A DNA stretch of 64,000 nucleotides from Brevibacillus agri (GTDB lineage: Bacteria; Bacillota; Bacilli; Brevibacillales; Brevibacillaceae), in NCBI RefSeq assembly GCF_004117055.1, contig NZ_CP026363.1, forward strand, positions 1,465,001 through 1,529,000, in the 5' to 3' direction. The first letter of the stretch is position 1. Each line of letters opens with the position of its first letter. Below, piece by piece: positions 1 to 9,305 of this stretch. Under the pieces are notes generated by a model. The model ran no database searches. It was not told where the DNA came from and saw nothing but the letters and a program-made list of their open reading frames with translations. A program made the translations under genes and the position numbers.

Positions 1-939
1 GTCATCGGCGCCGCGATCGCGCTCAACCTGCTCTTCGGGATTCCGCTCGTGTACGGGGTGCTCATTACAGCTCTCGACGTGATGATCGTGCTGTTTTTGC
101 AAAACAAAGGCTTTCGCTACATCGAATCGCTCGTAATCGCCCTGATTGTGACGATTGGCGCCTGCTTTGCGTTTGAGATGATTTGGTCGCAGCCGGATAT
201 CGCAGGCATTTTCGGGGGCTTTATCCCGACGGCCGAGATTGTGAAAAATCCGGAGATGCTCTACATCGCCATCGGGATTTTGGGAGCGACGGTCATGCCG
301 CACAACCTGTATCTGCACTCGTCCATCGTCCAGACGCGCCAGTACGAACAGACGACATTGGGGAAAAAAGAAGCGATCAAATACGCGACGCTCGATTCGA
401 CGATTGCCCTTGTGTTCGCGATGGCGATTAACGCCGCGATTTTGATCTTGTCGTCCGCGACCTTTCACAAGGCAGGCATGACGGACGTGGCCGATATTGC
501 CGATGCATACCATTTGCTGGCGCCGTTGCTCGGAACTACGCTCGGAAGCATTTTGTTCGGCGTCGCGCTGCTTGCGGCGGGCATGAACTCGACTTTGACC
601 GGGACACTCGCCGGACAGATCGTCATGGAAGGTTTTTTGAACTTGCGGATTACGCCTTGGCTGCGCAGGCTGATTACCCGCCTGATCGCGATTGTGCCAG
701 CCGTCATTGTCACCGCGCTGTACGGCGAGAGCGGGGCCACTGACTTGCTGATTTTGAGCCAGGTCATCCTCTCCTTGCAGTTGTCCTTCGCTGTTGTGCC
801 GCTGGTCCAGTTCACTAGCGACAAGGCGAAGATGGGCGAGTTTGCCAACGCCGGATGGCTGAAATGGCTGGCCTGGATCGTGGCCACAGTCATCATGGGG
901 CTGAACCTGTATTTGCTTTTTCAAACGTTTTTCGGATAA
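1..939 (+). CDS. mntH: Nramp-family Mn2+/Fe2+ transporter, 5' end outside window
   Basis: This is a proton-coupled divalent metal importer of the Nramp (MntH) family in the cytoplasmic membrane. The frame is open from base 1, so the N-terminal part lies upstream of the window; the visible 312 residues cover the later transmembrane helices. The motif [13 protein letters not shown], with the conserved MPHNLYLHS of TM6, is diagnostic, and the [12 protein letters not shown] segment matches the family. The protein ends normally after a final hydrophobic helix. It is followed by a weak hairpin and then by the separate yuaF-floT unit, so it is probably the last gene of its transcript. Confidence 0.93.
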   Translation, partial: VIGAAIALNLLFGIPLVYGVLITALDVMIVLFLQNKGFRYIESLVIALIVTIGACFAFEMIWSQPDIAGIFGGFIPTAEIVKNPEMLYIAIGILGATVMPHNLYLHSSIVQTRQYEQTTLGKKEAIKYATLDSTIALVFAMAINAAILILSSATFHKAGMTDVADIADAYHLLAPLLGTTLGSILFGVALLAAGMNSTLTGTLAGQIVMEGFLNLRITPWLRRLITRLIAIVPAVIVTALYGESGATDLLILSQVILSLQLSFAVVPLVQFTSDKAKMGEFANAGWLKWLAWIVATVIMGLNLYLLFQTFFG

Positions 940-944
940 ACAAC

Positions 945-981
945 GGAAATCCTCTCTGTTTGCCAGGGGGGATTTTCCTTA
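945..981 (+). terminator. Probable terminator after mntH
   Basis: GGAAATCC and GGATTTTCC form the arms of an imperfect hairpin just downstream of the mntH stop. The trailing T-run is short, so termination may be partial. Confidence 0.45.
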
Positions 982-1049
982 TTTACGCAACCTTTTCCCG
1001 GCTGGCTCGTATGAAAAATAGAAGCATTTTTTGAAAGGAGTGACAGGAT

Positions 1050-1571
1050 ATGGACGTGCTTGAAACCGTCTACATGGTTTGCCTTGTGAGTGGCATTATT
1101 TATACCGTCATATCGCTTTTATTCGGCGATACGGTCTCGGATTGGCTCGACCAGCTTCATCTGCCGCTGTTTCAGCCAATCACTTTTGTAAGCGGCCTCA
1201 CCGCTTTTGGCGGCGCCGGGTATATTATGTCCCGGTTTACCTCCTTGTCTGATCTGGTCGTGTTTGCTTTGGCCGTGGTCATTGGGGCGGGGCTTGCGGT
1301 CTTCGCGTACTTCCTCTGGGTGAAGCCGATGAGCAAGGCGGAAAACTCGACGGGCTATTCGATGGCCCAGCTAGGCGGAAAGCTTGGCGAGGTAGGGACG
1401 ACGATTCCGGCAGAAGGCTTGGGCGAAGTGTTGCTGCCTATGATTAGCGGGACGACCTACCACATGGCAGCCAGTCTGGAAGGAAAAAGCATCCCGCAAG
1501 GAACCCGTGTCGTGGTGGTCGAAGTGCGCGACCATGTCCTGTACGTAATCCCTTTCTCTACTGACTCATAA
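1050..1571 (+). CDS. yuaF: NfeD-like membrane protein YuaF, flotillin partner
   Basis: This 173-residue protein has two or three N-terminal membrane helices (roughly residues 5-25, 48-65 and 72-92) followed by a C-terminal domain. The C-terminal domain (TTIPAEGLGEVLLPM..GTRVVVVEV) has the OB-fold pattern of NfeD proteins. Length and organisation match Bacillus YuaF, which works with the flotillin YuaG in membrane microdomain organisation. AAAGGAGTGACAGG precedes the ATG. The flotillin gene follows after 17 bases, so the two are one operon. The assignment rests on domain pattern plus the conserved neighbour. Confidence 0.88.
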   Translation: MDVLETVYMVCLVSGIIYTVISLLFGDTVSDWLDQLHLPLFQPITFVSGLTAFGGAGYIMSRFTSLSDLVVFALAVVIGAGLAVFAYFLWVKPMSKAENSTGYSMAQLGGKLGEVGTTIPAEGLGEVLLPMISGTTYHMAASLEGKSIPQGTRVVVVEVRDHVLYVIPFSTDS

Positions 1572-1588
1572 AAAGGAGCTGAGCGAAC

Positions 1589-3175
1589 ATGTTTGAACCT
1601 GGCATTTTGACAACGGTCGGTGTCGTCGTCGCAGTCTTTCTCGTGTTAGGTATCGCGTTTTGGGCGCGGTATAAAACGGTTGGCGCCGATGAAGCCATGA
1701 TCGTGACGGGAAGCTACCTGGGCACGAAAAACGTGCTGAGCGACGAATCCGGCCGCAAGATGAAGATCGTCCGCGGGGGCGGCGCGTTTATTCTTCCGAT
1801 TTTTCAACAGGCCAATTTTTTGAGTCTTCTGTCTCATAAGCTCGATGTGTCCACTCCGGAGGTTTACACCGAGCAGGGCGTACCCGTCATGGCGGACGGC
1901 GTGGCGATCATCAAGGTAGGCGGCTCCATTGAGGATATTGCCACAGCAGCCGAGCAGTTCATGGGCAAATCAGACGAAGCGCTCCGCGCAGAGGCGCAGG
2001 AGGTGCTCGAAGGCTACCTGCGCGCGATTCTCGGCAGCATGACGGTAGAGGAAATTTACAAAAACCGTGAGCGCTTTGCCCAGGAGGTTCAGTCGGTCGC
2101 GGCGAAGGACCTGAAAAAAATGGGACTGTCCGTCGTCAGCTTCACGATCAAGGATGTTCGCGACAAAAACGGCTACCTGGCGGCGTTGGGGATTCCGCAG
2201 ATCGCGGCTGTGAAGCGGGACGCGACGATTTCCCAGGCCGACGCAGACAAGGAAGCGCGGATCAGACAGGCCCAGGCGGAGGAAGAAGCGCGCAAGGCCG
2301 AGCTGTTGAAGGAAACGAACATCGCCGAAGCGGAAAAAGAAAAAGAATTGAAGGTGGCCGCCTTCAAGCAGGAGCAGGACAAAGCGCGTGCCAGTGCGGA
2401 CCAAGCCTACAAGCTGCAGGAGGCTGTCGCCAAACAGCAGGTAACGGAAGAGGAAATGAAGATTGATCTCGTGCGCAAGCAAAAAGAGATCGAGCTGGAG
2501 GAAAAAGAAATTTTGCGCCGCGAGCGGCAATATGACGCGGAAGTGAAGAAAAAAGCCGATGCGGACCGCTACTCGGTGGAGCAGGCGGCAGAAGCGGAAA
2601 AGGCGAAAAAGCTGAAAGAAGCGGATGCGCTCAAGTACCGGATCGAGGCAGAGGCAAAAGCGATGGCGGAACAGAAGCGACTCGAAGGTCTGGCGATCGC
2701 GGAAGCCGAAAAGGCGCGAGGAAGCGCCGAGGCAGAAGTTACCCGTCTCAAGCTGGAAGCCGAAGCGGAAGGGAAGGAAAAGCTGGCGGAAGCATTCGAA
2801 AAGTTCGGGCATGCGGCCGTCCTGGACATTATCGCCAAGATGCTGCCTGAGCTGGCTGCGAAAATTGCCGAGCCGATGAAAGCGATCGACAAGGTGACGA
2901 TTGTGGATGCAGGCGGCGGCCAGGGCGACGGCGTCAACCGGCTGAGCGGCAACGTCACCAAGCTGATGGCGCAACTGCCAGAGATGCTGAAAGACGTCTC
3001 CGGTCTAGACATGAACAAAATGATTAGCGATTTCATGCAAAAGGGCGGCTCTGCCCCAGCCAATCCTGCTGCCGCTCCTGGCCAGCCATCCGCTCCATCC
3101 GTCTCTAACCTGCTGGCGGGAAAAGCCGCAGAAGACAAGGCGCAAGCAGCCAAACCGACGGATCATCAAGCATAG
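1589..3175 (+). CDS. floT: Flotillin-like protein FloT (YuaG)
   Basis: Flotillins scaffold functional membrane microdomains at the inner face of the membrane. The 528-residue protein has an N-terminal hydrophobic hairpin (about residues 5-26) and an SPFH/band-7 domain to about residue 200. A long Ala/Glu/Lys-rich coiled coil follows (about 210-400, many EAEKEKE- and AEAEAK-type repeats), and then a C-terminal region rich in Pro and Ala. It is slightly longer than the Bacillus protein, mostly through the C-terminal Pro/Ala tail. The start follows AAAAGGAGCTGAG. It sits directly behind yuaF and ends before a bidirectional terminator. Confidence 0.95.
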   Translation: MFEPGILTTVGVVVAVFLVLGIAFWARYKTVGADEAMIVTGSYLGTKNVLSDESGRKMKIVRGGGAFILPIFQQANFLSLLSHKLDVSTPEVYTEQGVPVMADGVAIIKVGGSIEDIATAAEQFMGKSDEALRAEAQEVLEGYLRAILGSMTVEEIYKNRERFAQEVQSVAAKDLKKMGLSVVSFTIKDVRDKNGYLAALGIPQIAAVKRDATISQADADKEARIRQAQAEEEARKAELLKETNIAEAEKEKELKVAAFKQEQDKARASADQAYKLQEAVAKQQVTEEEMKIDLVRKQKEIELEEKEILRRERQYDAEVKKKADADRYSVEQAAEAEKAKKLKEADALKYRIEAEAKAMAEQKRLEGLAIAEAEKARGSAEAEVTRLKLEAEAEGKEKLAEAFEKFGHAAVLDIIAKMLPELAAKIAEPMKAIDKVTIVDAGGGQGDGVNRLSGNVTKLMAQLPEMLKDVSGLDMNKMISDFMQKGGSAPANPAAAPGQPSAPSVSNLLAGKAAEDKAQAAKPTDHQA

Positions 3176-3207
3176 AAACCAAGGCATAACCCAAGCATAG
3201 AGAGCCA

Positions 3208-3237
3208 CATCAAAATGCATCAAAACGCATCAAAACG
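3208..3237 (+). repeat. Three tandem copies of a 10-bp unit
   Basis: CATCAAAATG, CATCAAAACG and CATCAAAACG lie head to tail between the floT stop and its terminator. No function is evident. Confidence 0.6.
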
Positions 3238-3246
3238 CATCGCAAA

Positions 3247-3273
3247 AATCCCCCTTCGCTTACAAGGGGGATT
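3247..3273. terminator. Bidirectional terminator between floT and deacetylase
   Basis: AATCCCCCTT and AAGGGGGATT pair perfectly across a 7-base loop. There are T residues downstream on the plus strand and a run of A upstream (T on the minus strand), so it serves both converging genes. Confidence 0.88.
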
Positions 3274-3280
3274 GCTGTTT

Positions 3281-4036
3281 TTAATCGGCCCTGTCCACCT
3301 GCTTCAAGTTGCCGGAGTGCTTCATCAGCTCACTGACGGTCACGAAGCGGTAGCCGCGTTTTTGCAGCTCGGGCAAAATCTGTTCCAGCGCCTGTACGGT
3401 CTGCTTCCGGTTTCCGCCGTAGTCGTGGAACAGGACGATGTCGCCATTGCGGGCGTTGCCCAGCACCTTGTCGACGATTTTTTTGACGCCGGGGTCTGTC
3501 CAGTCGCGCGTATCCTGGTGCCACGACCACATGACAATCAAAAAGCCGGCCTGCTTCGCGGTATGGACGACAGACTCGCTGTAGTATCCCCCAGGCGGAC
3601 GGAACAGTGGAGGCCTGACTCCGGTTGCGGAGAAAATCGCCTCCTGCGTTTTTTCTACCTCGTCGCGCAGCCGTTCGGGAGTGAGCTTGCGAATGTCGGG
3701 GTGGTTGAAGGTGTGATTCGCGATCTCGTGCTGATCCTGGGCGAGCGAGCGAACCAATTCCGGGTATTGGCTGACGCGCGAGCCGACTACGAAAAACGTC
3801 GATTTTGCCTCATACTTTTTCAACAGGGCAGCGATCTCCGGGGTGTACCTCGGGTCGGGGCCGTCGTCAAAGGTGAGGGCGATCACCTTGCTGTTTGTCG
3901 GCACCTCCCAGACGATTTCGCCGCGCGTCTCGTAGTATTCGCGATTTTTTTCACGCAGCGCCAAAGCGGACTGGTTATAGGAAGTAACGAGCAAAACGGC
4001 ACAGGTGATGAGCCAAAAGCGCATATGTTTTTTCAT
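3281..4036 (-). CDS. Secreted polysaccharide deacetylase (NodB domain)
   Basis: This is a carbohydrate esterase family 4 enzyme that removes acetyl groups from a surface glycan or peptidoglycan. The 251-residue protein begins with a signal-like hydrophobic segment (about residues 5-22). The NodB domain follows: TFDDGPD (metal and catalytic Asp), HTFNHP (metal-binding His pair), RPPGGYYS, and the later LFHDYG. The ATG at 4036 is preferred over an upstream GTG because GAGAGGTG lies at correct spacing. It resembles the PdaB/YheN group, but the substrate cannot be decided from sequence. It is a single gene converging on floT. Confidence 0.9.
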   Translation of the reverse strand: MKKHMRFWLITCAVLLVTSYNQSALALREKNREYYETRGEIVWEVPTNSKVIALTFDDGPDPRYTPEIAALLKKYEAKSTFFVVGSRVSQYPELVRSLAQDQHEIANHTFNHPDIRKLTPERLRDEVEKTQEAIFSATGVRPPLFRPPGGYYSESVVHTAKQAGFLIVMWSWHQDTRDWTDPGVKKIVDKVLGNARNGDIVLFHDYGGNRKQTVQALEQILPELQKRGYRFVTVSELMKHSGNLKQVDRAD

Positions 4037-4210
4037 CGGTGGCACCTCTCATTGAATCTATCTCCCGTTACTATGCGCCAACCGTTCGGGAATATTCTTT
4101 TCAGTCCTCGTGGAAAAGACACTTGTACTTTTTGGGTGGATACATTAAGCTAGTAACAGACTTCCTGAACGAAAAAGAACGGACAAGAGCGGATAGATGG
4201 AGGAGTAGAG

Positions 4211-5620
4211 ATGAAAGTAGCAAAATTTGGTGGCACTTCCCTGGCGAATGCCGAGCAAATAAAAAAAGTATGCAGCATCGTTTTGGCTGATCGAAAGCGG
4301 CGGATTGTCGTCGTTTCGGCACCTGGCAAAAGACATAAGGACGACACGAAAGTAACCGACCTGTTGATTCGCTACGCCACCCGTTTTTTGCTGGACGGAC
4401 AGGCGGACGCGGAAAAACAGGCTGTTTTTGAGCGCTATCGGGAGATCGTGGCGGAGCTGGGACTGGGAGAGGAAGCCGGGCAGCAACTGGAAAGCGAGCT
4501 TGATGCGGTGCTGAGCAACCGAAAGGGGCTGTCGGCTGAACGGTTTATGGACGCGGTCAAAGCCGCAGGAGAAGATACGTGCGCGAAGATCGTGGCGCAC
4601 TACTTGCGGAGCCTGGGCGAAGAGGCCAGCTATGTGAATCCGAAAGACGCCGGAATGCTGGTGACAGATGAAGCGGGCAACGCCCACGTCTTGCCGGAGG
4701 CGTACGAGCAGCTTGCCGCGCTGCGGGAGAGAAAGGGGATTACGGTCTTTCCGGGCTTTTTCGGCTATGCGGCGAGCGGGGAGCTGGTGACGTTTTCGCG
4801 TGGAGGCTCGGATATTACCGGCTCGATTCTCGCTGCGGCGGTGACTGCGGACGTGTACGAAAACTTCACCGACGTAGATTCGGTGTACGTCGTCAACCCC
4901 AATCTGATCGCCAATCCGCGAAAAGTGAAAGAAATCACGTACCGCGAGATGCGCGAGCTGTCCTATTCGGGCTTCAGCGTCTTTCACGAGGAAGCGCTCA
5001 TTCCGGCGTACCAGGCGGACATTCCCGTTTGCATCAAAAATACAAACAACCCGTCTGCGCCGGGAACGATGATCGTAGCCGAGCGTCCCTACGCGACAAA
5101 CCGGGTGTCGGGGATTGCCAGCGACAGCGGCTTTTGCAGCATCTACGTCAGCAAGTTTTTGATGAACCGCGAGATCGGCTTTGGGCGCAAGCTGTTGCAA
5201 ATTTTCGAGGAGGAAGGCATTTCCTACGAGCATACCCCTTCTGGCATTGACAACATTTCCGTCATCCTGCGCGAAAAAGACCTGACGGAAGACAAGGAGA
5301 AGCGGATTATCGAGCGCATTTTCCGCGAGTTGGAAGCCGATGATGTCGCGGTGCAGCACAGCCTCGCGCTCGTCATGATTGTCGGGGAAGGTATGCGTCA
5401 ATCGGTCGGCACGACCGCCAGAGCGACGACTGCGCTCGCGGCGGCGAAAATCAACCTGGAGATGATTAACCAAGGCTCGTCTGAGGTCAGCATGATGTTC
5501 GGCGTCAAAGCGGCCGAAGCGAACCGCGCCGTCATCGCCTTGTATCAGGAATTTTTTGGAGACGACGCGGAGTCGGCAGACGAGGTGTCTGCCACTTCTG
5601 TTGCGTCCGTAAGCGTGTAG
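4211..5620 (+). CDS. Aspartate kinase (class III type)
   Basis: The enzyme phosphorylates L-aspartate, the first step towards lysine, threonine, methionine and diaminopimelate. The N-terminal KFGGTSLAN motif and the SRGGSDITGS motif are hallmarks of aspartokinases. Two C-terminal ACT domains (from about residue 300, with VGEGMRQSVGTTAR and INQGSSEVSMMFGV) indicate amino-acid feedback control. The protein is monofunctional and 469 residues long, most like the Bacillus YclM/ThrD type. GGAGGAG precedes the ATG. No lysine riboswitch is visible in the short leader. The last 76 bases overlap the converging JAMM gene, and the final 15 or so residues (ADEVSATSVASVSV) look like an extension. Confidence 0.93.
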   Translation: MKVAKFGGTSLANAEQIKKVCSIVLADRKRRIVVVSAPGKRHKDDTKVTDLLIRYATRFLLDGQADAEKQAVFERYREIVAELGLGEEAGQQLESELDAVLSNRKGLSAERFMDAVKAAGEDTCAKIVAHYLRSLGEEASYVNPKDAGMLVTDEAGNAHVLPEAYEQLAALRERKGITVFPGFFGYAASGELVTFSRGGSDITGSILAAAVTADVYENFTDVDSVYVVNPNLIANPRKVKEITYREMRELSYSGFSVFHEEALIPAYQADIPVCIKNTNNPSAPGTMIVAERPYATNRVSGIASDSGFCSIYVSKFLMNREIGFGRKLLQIFEEEGISYEHTPSGIDNISVILREKDLTEDKEKRIIERIFRELEADDVAVQHSLALVMIVGEGMRQSVGTTARATTALAAAKINLEMINQGSSEVSMMFGVKAAEANRAVIALYQEFFGDDAESADEVSATSVASVSV

Positions 5621-6045
5621 TCGCGCGCAACGAATCTGCCGTCCTGCCATTGGTAGACGCGCCAATCGGGAACATCCGCGGCCAGGCCGACAATCCAGTA
5701 GGACAGCGATGGGTAGTGCCAGCCCGCCGCATCCCGCGCGGAAGGGATGGGAGCGGTGTGCGGATGGGTGTGCAGGACGCCCAGCCATTGCAGATGGCGC
5801 TTGCGAATGTCGCCAACCGCCTGGAGAAACGCAGGGCCATCCCAGGAAAAGGCGTGCTTGTCCAAAGAGATTGGCATGGAAATGAAATCGGTAATCGCTG
5901 CCCCTCTGCCAACGAGCAGGGCAGAATATTCATAGGGAAACGCCTCTTGTGCAGCATACAGGAGGCGTTTCGCTACTTTTCGCTCCAAACATATTTTGTT
6001 ATCCTTAGACGCAAAGGGTTCACCTAACCAGTCCGTTGATTGCAT
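5545..6045 (-). CDS. JAB1/MPN (JAMM) metalloprotease-domain protein
   Basis: The 166-residue protein carries a full JAMM zinc signature. A Glu lies in EYSALLVGRG. HTHPHTAPIPSARD fits HxH-x7-S-x2-D exactly, with a downstream WIVGLA strand. Such stand-alone bacterial JAB proteins cleave isopeptide or peptide bonds, for example releasing products from ubiquitin-like sulfur carriers; the target here is unknown. The start ATG follows AAGGAGG. The gene is divergent from the DUF72 gene. Its 3' end runs 76 bases into the aspartokinase gene on the opposite strand; the overlapping tail is Ser/Ala/Asp-rich and probably disordered. Confidence 0.85.
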   Translation of the reverse strand: MQSTDWLGEPFASKDNKICLERKVAKRLLYAAQEAFPYEYSALLVGRGAAITDFISMPISLDKHAFSWDGPAFLQAVGDIRKRHLQWLGVLHTHPHTAPIPSARDAAGWHYPSLSYWIVGLAADVPDWRVYQWQDGRFVARDYTLTDATEVADTSSADSASSPKNS

Positions 6046-6100
6046 GAGGAATCGTCCTCCTTCTGCTCTATTCCATTAAAATCCGGAGGTTTTTTGTGCC

Positions 6101-6952
6101 ATGAGTACGATACATGTGGGAGTCTGCGGGTGGGGCGACCATGACACATTGTACGGCCAGGGTGTACGGAGCCGTGACAAGCTGGCTGTTTACGCCAGCC
6201 ACTTTCCGATCGTGGAGGTGGACAGCTCCTTCTACGCCATTTTACCACAGCGCAATTACGAGTCGTGGGTCCGGGATACGCCGGACCGCTTTGGATTTAT
6301 CGTGAAGCCGCATCAAGCGATGACCGGCCATCTGCGAGGGGATGCCCCTGTCAACCGCCGCGAGCTGTTCGCGCAGTTTGAAGAGAGCATCCAGCCGCTG
6401 GTGGAGGCGGGCAAGCTGAAGGCGCTGTTGTTTCAGTTTCCGCCGTGGTTCGATTGCACGCGCGAGCACGTCCAGTACGTCCAGGCTTGCCGTCAGGCGC
6501 TGGCCGCTTATCCGTTTGCCGTGGAGTTTCGCCACCAGAGCTGGTTTGAAGCGTGTTTTGCGGAGCGCACACTGGACTTTTTGCGCCAGATCCATGCGGT
6601 GCACGTCCTGTGCGACGAGCCGCAGGTGGGAACAGGTTCGGTCCCGATCGTGCCAGCCGTCACGCATCCTGCTCTGGCGATTGTCCGGTTCCACGGGCGC
6701 AACAAAGCAGGGTGGCGCGATCCGGGCGAAGGCCAAAACTGGCGCGACGTGCGCTACCTGTACCGCTACAGCGAGCAGGAGCTGACAGAGTGGCTCGTCC
6801 ACATTCGCAAGATCGAGCAGGAAGCGGATGAAGTTTGCATTTTGTTCAACAATAACTCTGGAGGCGATGCGGCAGCGAATGCCAAGCAGTTTTCAGACAT
6901 GCTCGGACTCGATCCGAGCGGTTTGAACCCTCGACAGATGGAGTTGTTCTAA
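6101..6952 (+). CDS. yunF: DUF72 TIM-barrel protein YunF
   Basis: The 283-residue protein has the typical DUF72 opening (VGVCGWGDHDTLY). Later conserved segments are HQAMTGHLRGDAPVNR, FQFPPWF, AVEFRHQSW and RFHGRNKAGW. The biochemical role of DUF72 proteins is not established; the fold resembles TIM-barrel endonuclease or isomerase proteins. The gene heads a co-directional cluster with yunE, yunD, a small gene and yunC, all with short gaps. In Bacillus the same genes are neighbours in a different order. Confidence 0.85.
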   Translation: MSTIHVGVCGWGDHDTLYGQGVRSRDKLAVYASHFPIVEVDSSFYAILPQRNYESWVRDTPDRFGFIVKPHQAMTGHLRGDAPVNRRELFAQFEESIQPLVEAGKLKALLFQFPPWFDCTREHVQYVQACRQALAAYPFAVEFRHQSWFEACFAERTLDFLRQIHAVHVLCDEPQVGTGSVPIVPAVTHPALAIVRFHGRNKAGWRDPGEGQNWRDVRYLYRYSEQELTEWLVHIRKIEQEADEVCILFNNNSGGDAAANAKQFSDMLGLDPSGLNPRQMELF

Positions 6953-6973
6953 AAGGAAGAAAGAAGGGTAGCC

Positions 6974-7798
6974 ATGCTTGTAGCTATCGCTGCGTTGTTT
7001 TTGCTAATTGGGGTAGTCGCTGGCGTGATCGGCAGTATCGCCGGGCTGGGCGGCGGCATCTTTTTTGTGCCGGCGCTGATGTTTTTCGCCAACTGGTATG
7101 AGCCGGGTTCGATGCCTCCGCAGGTGGCGGCTGCGACTTCCTTGCTCGTGATTGCGGTGACGGCCTTGTCGTCATCCATCTCGTACATCAAACAAAAAAA
7201 GGTCGACATGCAGAGTGCCCTGCTTTTTTTTATCGGCAGCGCACCGGGTGCTATCGTGGGTGTCTACCTTAATACATTACTAGCAACAGAAGATTTTACA
7301 CTGCTGTTTGGCCTGTTTCAGTTGTGCATGTTCGTGGTCCTGATGGTCAAGGACAAACTCCGGCCGCGCCAGATCAACTGGGAAGTGAAGCGGCAGTTCG
7401 TCGACAACGAAGGCAAGGAATACGAGTATGGATATAGCAGGTGGAGCGTCATTACGATCGCCTTTTTTGTCGGGATCACGTCCTCGCTGTTCGGCGTGGG
7501 TGGCGGCGTGCTGATGGTTCCGGCGATGATGCTGCTGTACCGTTTTCCTCCGCATATCGCCACAGCTACCTCCATGCTGGTCATTTTTTTCTCGGCGGTG
7601 GTTGGCTCGGTGACGAACATTTTCCACGACCATGTGAACTGGCTGTACGCCGCCATGCTTGCCCCAGGCGCATGGGCGGGCGGAAAGCTGGGCGCCATCG
7701 TGGCGAGCAAGCTGAAAGGGCGCACAATCGTCCTGTTTTTGCGCATCTTGATTTTGGCGATTGCGGTACAAATGATAATAAAAGCGGTTATCGGATAA
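6974..7798 (+). CDS. yunE: TSUP (TauE/SafE) family permease YunE
   Basis: This is a polytopic membrane protein of 274 residues, about eight helices in two related halves. Each half begins with the family glycine motif: GSIAGLGGGIFFVPAL near residue 15 and SSLFGVGGGVLMVPAM near 170. TSUP proteins export or import sulfite, sulfonates or other small organic anions; the substrate is unknown here. It starts 21 bases after yunF and is followed by yunD in the same operon. Confidence 0.9.
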   Translation: MLVAIAALFLLIGVVAGVIGSIAGLGGGIFFVPALMFFANWYEPGSMPPQVAAATSLLVIAVTALSSSISYIKQKKVDMQSALLFFIGSAPGAIVGVYLNTLLATEDFTLLFGLFQLCMFVVLMVKDKLRPRQINWEVKRQFVDNEGKEYEYGYSRWSVITIAFFVGITSSLFGVGGGVLMVPAMMLLYRFPPHIATATSMLVIFFSAVVGSVTNIFHDHVNWLYAAMLAPGAWAGGKLGAIVASKLKGRTIVLFLRILILAIAVQMIIKAVIG

Positions 7799-7826
7799 CG
7801 AAGAGAGACAAAGGGAGGGGAAAGTC

Positions 7827-9305
7827 GTGGCGGACACCTGTACCTTGCATTTGCTGCACACCAACGATTTGCACAGCCATTTCGAAAAAATGCCGCAGAT
7901 TGCGACTTGCCTGAAAACGCGCCGCGAGCAGTGGGAGAGCCAGCAGGAGCATGTGCTGACCGTCGACATCGGGGACCATATGGACAGGATGGACGTCCGC
8001 TCGGAGGCGAGCTTCGGGAAAACGAATGTGAGCGTCCTGAACAGATGCGGCTACCAGTACGCGACGATTGGCAACAACGAGGGGATCACGCTGCCGAAAA
8101 GCAAGCTCGATTCGATGTACGAGCAAGCCGGCTTCACCGTCATCGTCGGCAACCTGCTGGACAGAGCGACGATGGCCCCTCCGGCCTGGGCTGTCCCGTA
8201 TGCGATCCACACGTTTGGGGAGCTGCGCATCGCCTTGCTCGGCATGACCATCCCTTTTTCCTCCTATCAGAACATGGGCTGGGAAATCCGCGAGCCGCTG
8301 CCTGTTTTGCGTGAGCAAGTGGCCGCCTTGCGTTCTTCTGTCGATATCGTCATCCTGCTGTCTCACCTCGGCTACCCGACCGATTGCCGGCTTGCGCAAG
8401 AGGTCGAGGGACTGGATGTGATCCTCGGCGGACATACCCATCATACGCTGCCGCATGGCGAACGGGTGGGCAACACGCTGATCGCCCAGACGGGCCGCTT
8501 CGGCGAGCACGTCGGCCACATCAGGCTCGTCTGGGACCGCGCGGCCAAACAGATCGCAGACGTTTCGGCAGAGCTGTTTGAAACCGGGCAGTACGAGCCG
8601 GACCAGCGGCTGCTCGCTTTTTTGCAAAAAGAACACGAACGGGCCCATGCGAGCCTGATTCGGCCGATTGCCAGGCTGGAGCGGGATTTGCGCGTCAACT
8701 GGACGGAGGAGACTCCGTTCGGCTCTTTTTTGGCAGCCAGCATTCGCAAGTGGACAGGGGCTGAAGTGGGAATTGCCAACGGCGGGCTTTTGCTGTCTGA
8801 CTTGCAGCGCGGCAGCCTGACTTTTGCCCAACTGCTGAAAAGTGTGCCTCATCCGATCAACGCCTGTGCCGTGACGCTCACCGGCAGTCAGCTCGCTGCC
8901 GTGCTGGAGCAGGCGATCCAGCCGCAGATCGTGCATCGCGAGCTGCGCGGCTGCGGTTTTCGCGGCAAAATCGAAGGCTGGATGGCGGTGGACGGGCTGC
9001 GCATCCGGTATGAGGACTCCGAGGAGCCGCATATCGTGGCGATCGAGGTCAACGGTCAGCCGCTGGCAAGGGAGCGGGAGTATCGGGTCGGAACGGTCGA
9101 CATGTTCATGTACAACCGCCTGTTCCCCGATTTGCTGCAGGGCAGGGAGATCGAGTATTTTCTTCCGGAAATGCTTCGCGAGGTGATCGCCAGCACGATT
9201 ACCGACACAGCGCTTGTGCAAAACGCTTTTTTGCCGAGATGGGAAAAAGTGCCCTCGCCCGGTTCTGGGCATGCTATCGAGAGAAGCAAGGGGGATGAGC
9301 GATGA
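7827..9305 (+). CDS. yunD: Metallophosphatase / 5'-nucleotidase YunD
   Basis: The N-terminal calcineurin-like domain shows the dinuclear metal motifs LHTNDLHSHF, DIGDHMD, GNNEG, LSHLGYP and GGHTHH. The C-terminal half (about residues 250-460) is the 5'-nucleotidase substrate-binding domain, with IANGGLLLSDLQRG. There is no signal peptide, so this member is cytoplasmic, as in Bacillus YunD, and probably hydrolyses nucleotides or sugar nucleotides. The GTG start follows AGGGAGGGG at correct spacing. Its stop overlaps the next start (ATGA), indicating translational coupling. Confidence 0.9.
   Translation: MADTCTLHLLHTNDLHSHFEKMPQIATCLKTRREQWESQQEHVLTVDIGDHMDRMDVRSEASFGKTNVSVLNRCGYQYATIGNNEGITLPKSKLDSMYEQAGFTVIVGNLLDRATMAPPAWAVPYAIHTFGELRIALLGMTIPFSSYQNMGWEIREPLPVLREQVAALRSSVDIVILLSHLGYPTDCRLAQEVEGLDVILGGHTHHTLPHGERVGNTLIAQTGRFGEHVGHIRLVWDRAAKQIADVSAELFETGQYEPDQRLLAFLQKEHERAHASLIRPIARLERDLRVNWTEETPFGSFLAASIRKWTGAEVGIANGGLLLSDLQRGSLTFAQLLKSVPHPINACAVTLTGSQLAAVLEQAIQPQIVHRELRGCGFRGKIEGWMAVDGLRIRYEDSEEPHIVAIEVNGQPLAREREYRVGTVDMFMYNRLFPDLLQGREIEYFLPEMLREVIASTITDTALVQNAFLPRWEKVPSPGSGHAIERSKGDER

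Noticed and set aside
4046..4210. Possible lysine riboswitch before aspartokinase
   Set aside because: The leader is too short and lacks the conserved L-box blocks.
4145..5788. Long open frame antisense to aspartokinase
   Set aside because: It mirrors the codon bias of the sense gene, has an Arg/His-rich composition, and lacks a ribosome binding site or known motif.
7788..9272. Long open frame antisense to yunD
   Set aside because: The sense strand has clear metallophosphatase motifs; the antisense product is low-quality Arg/Gln/His-rich sequence.
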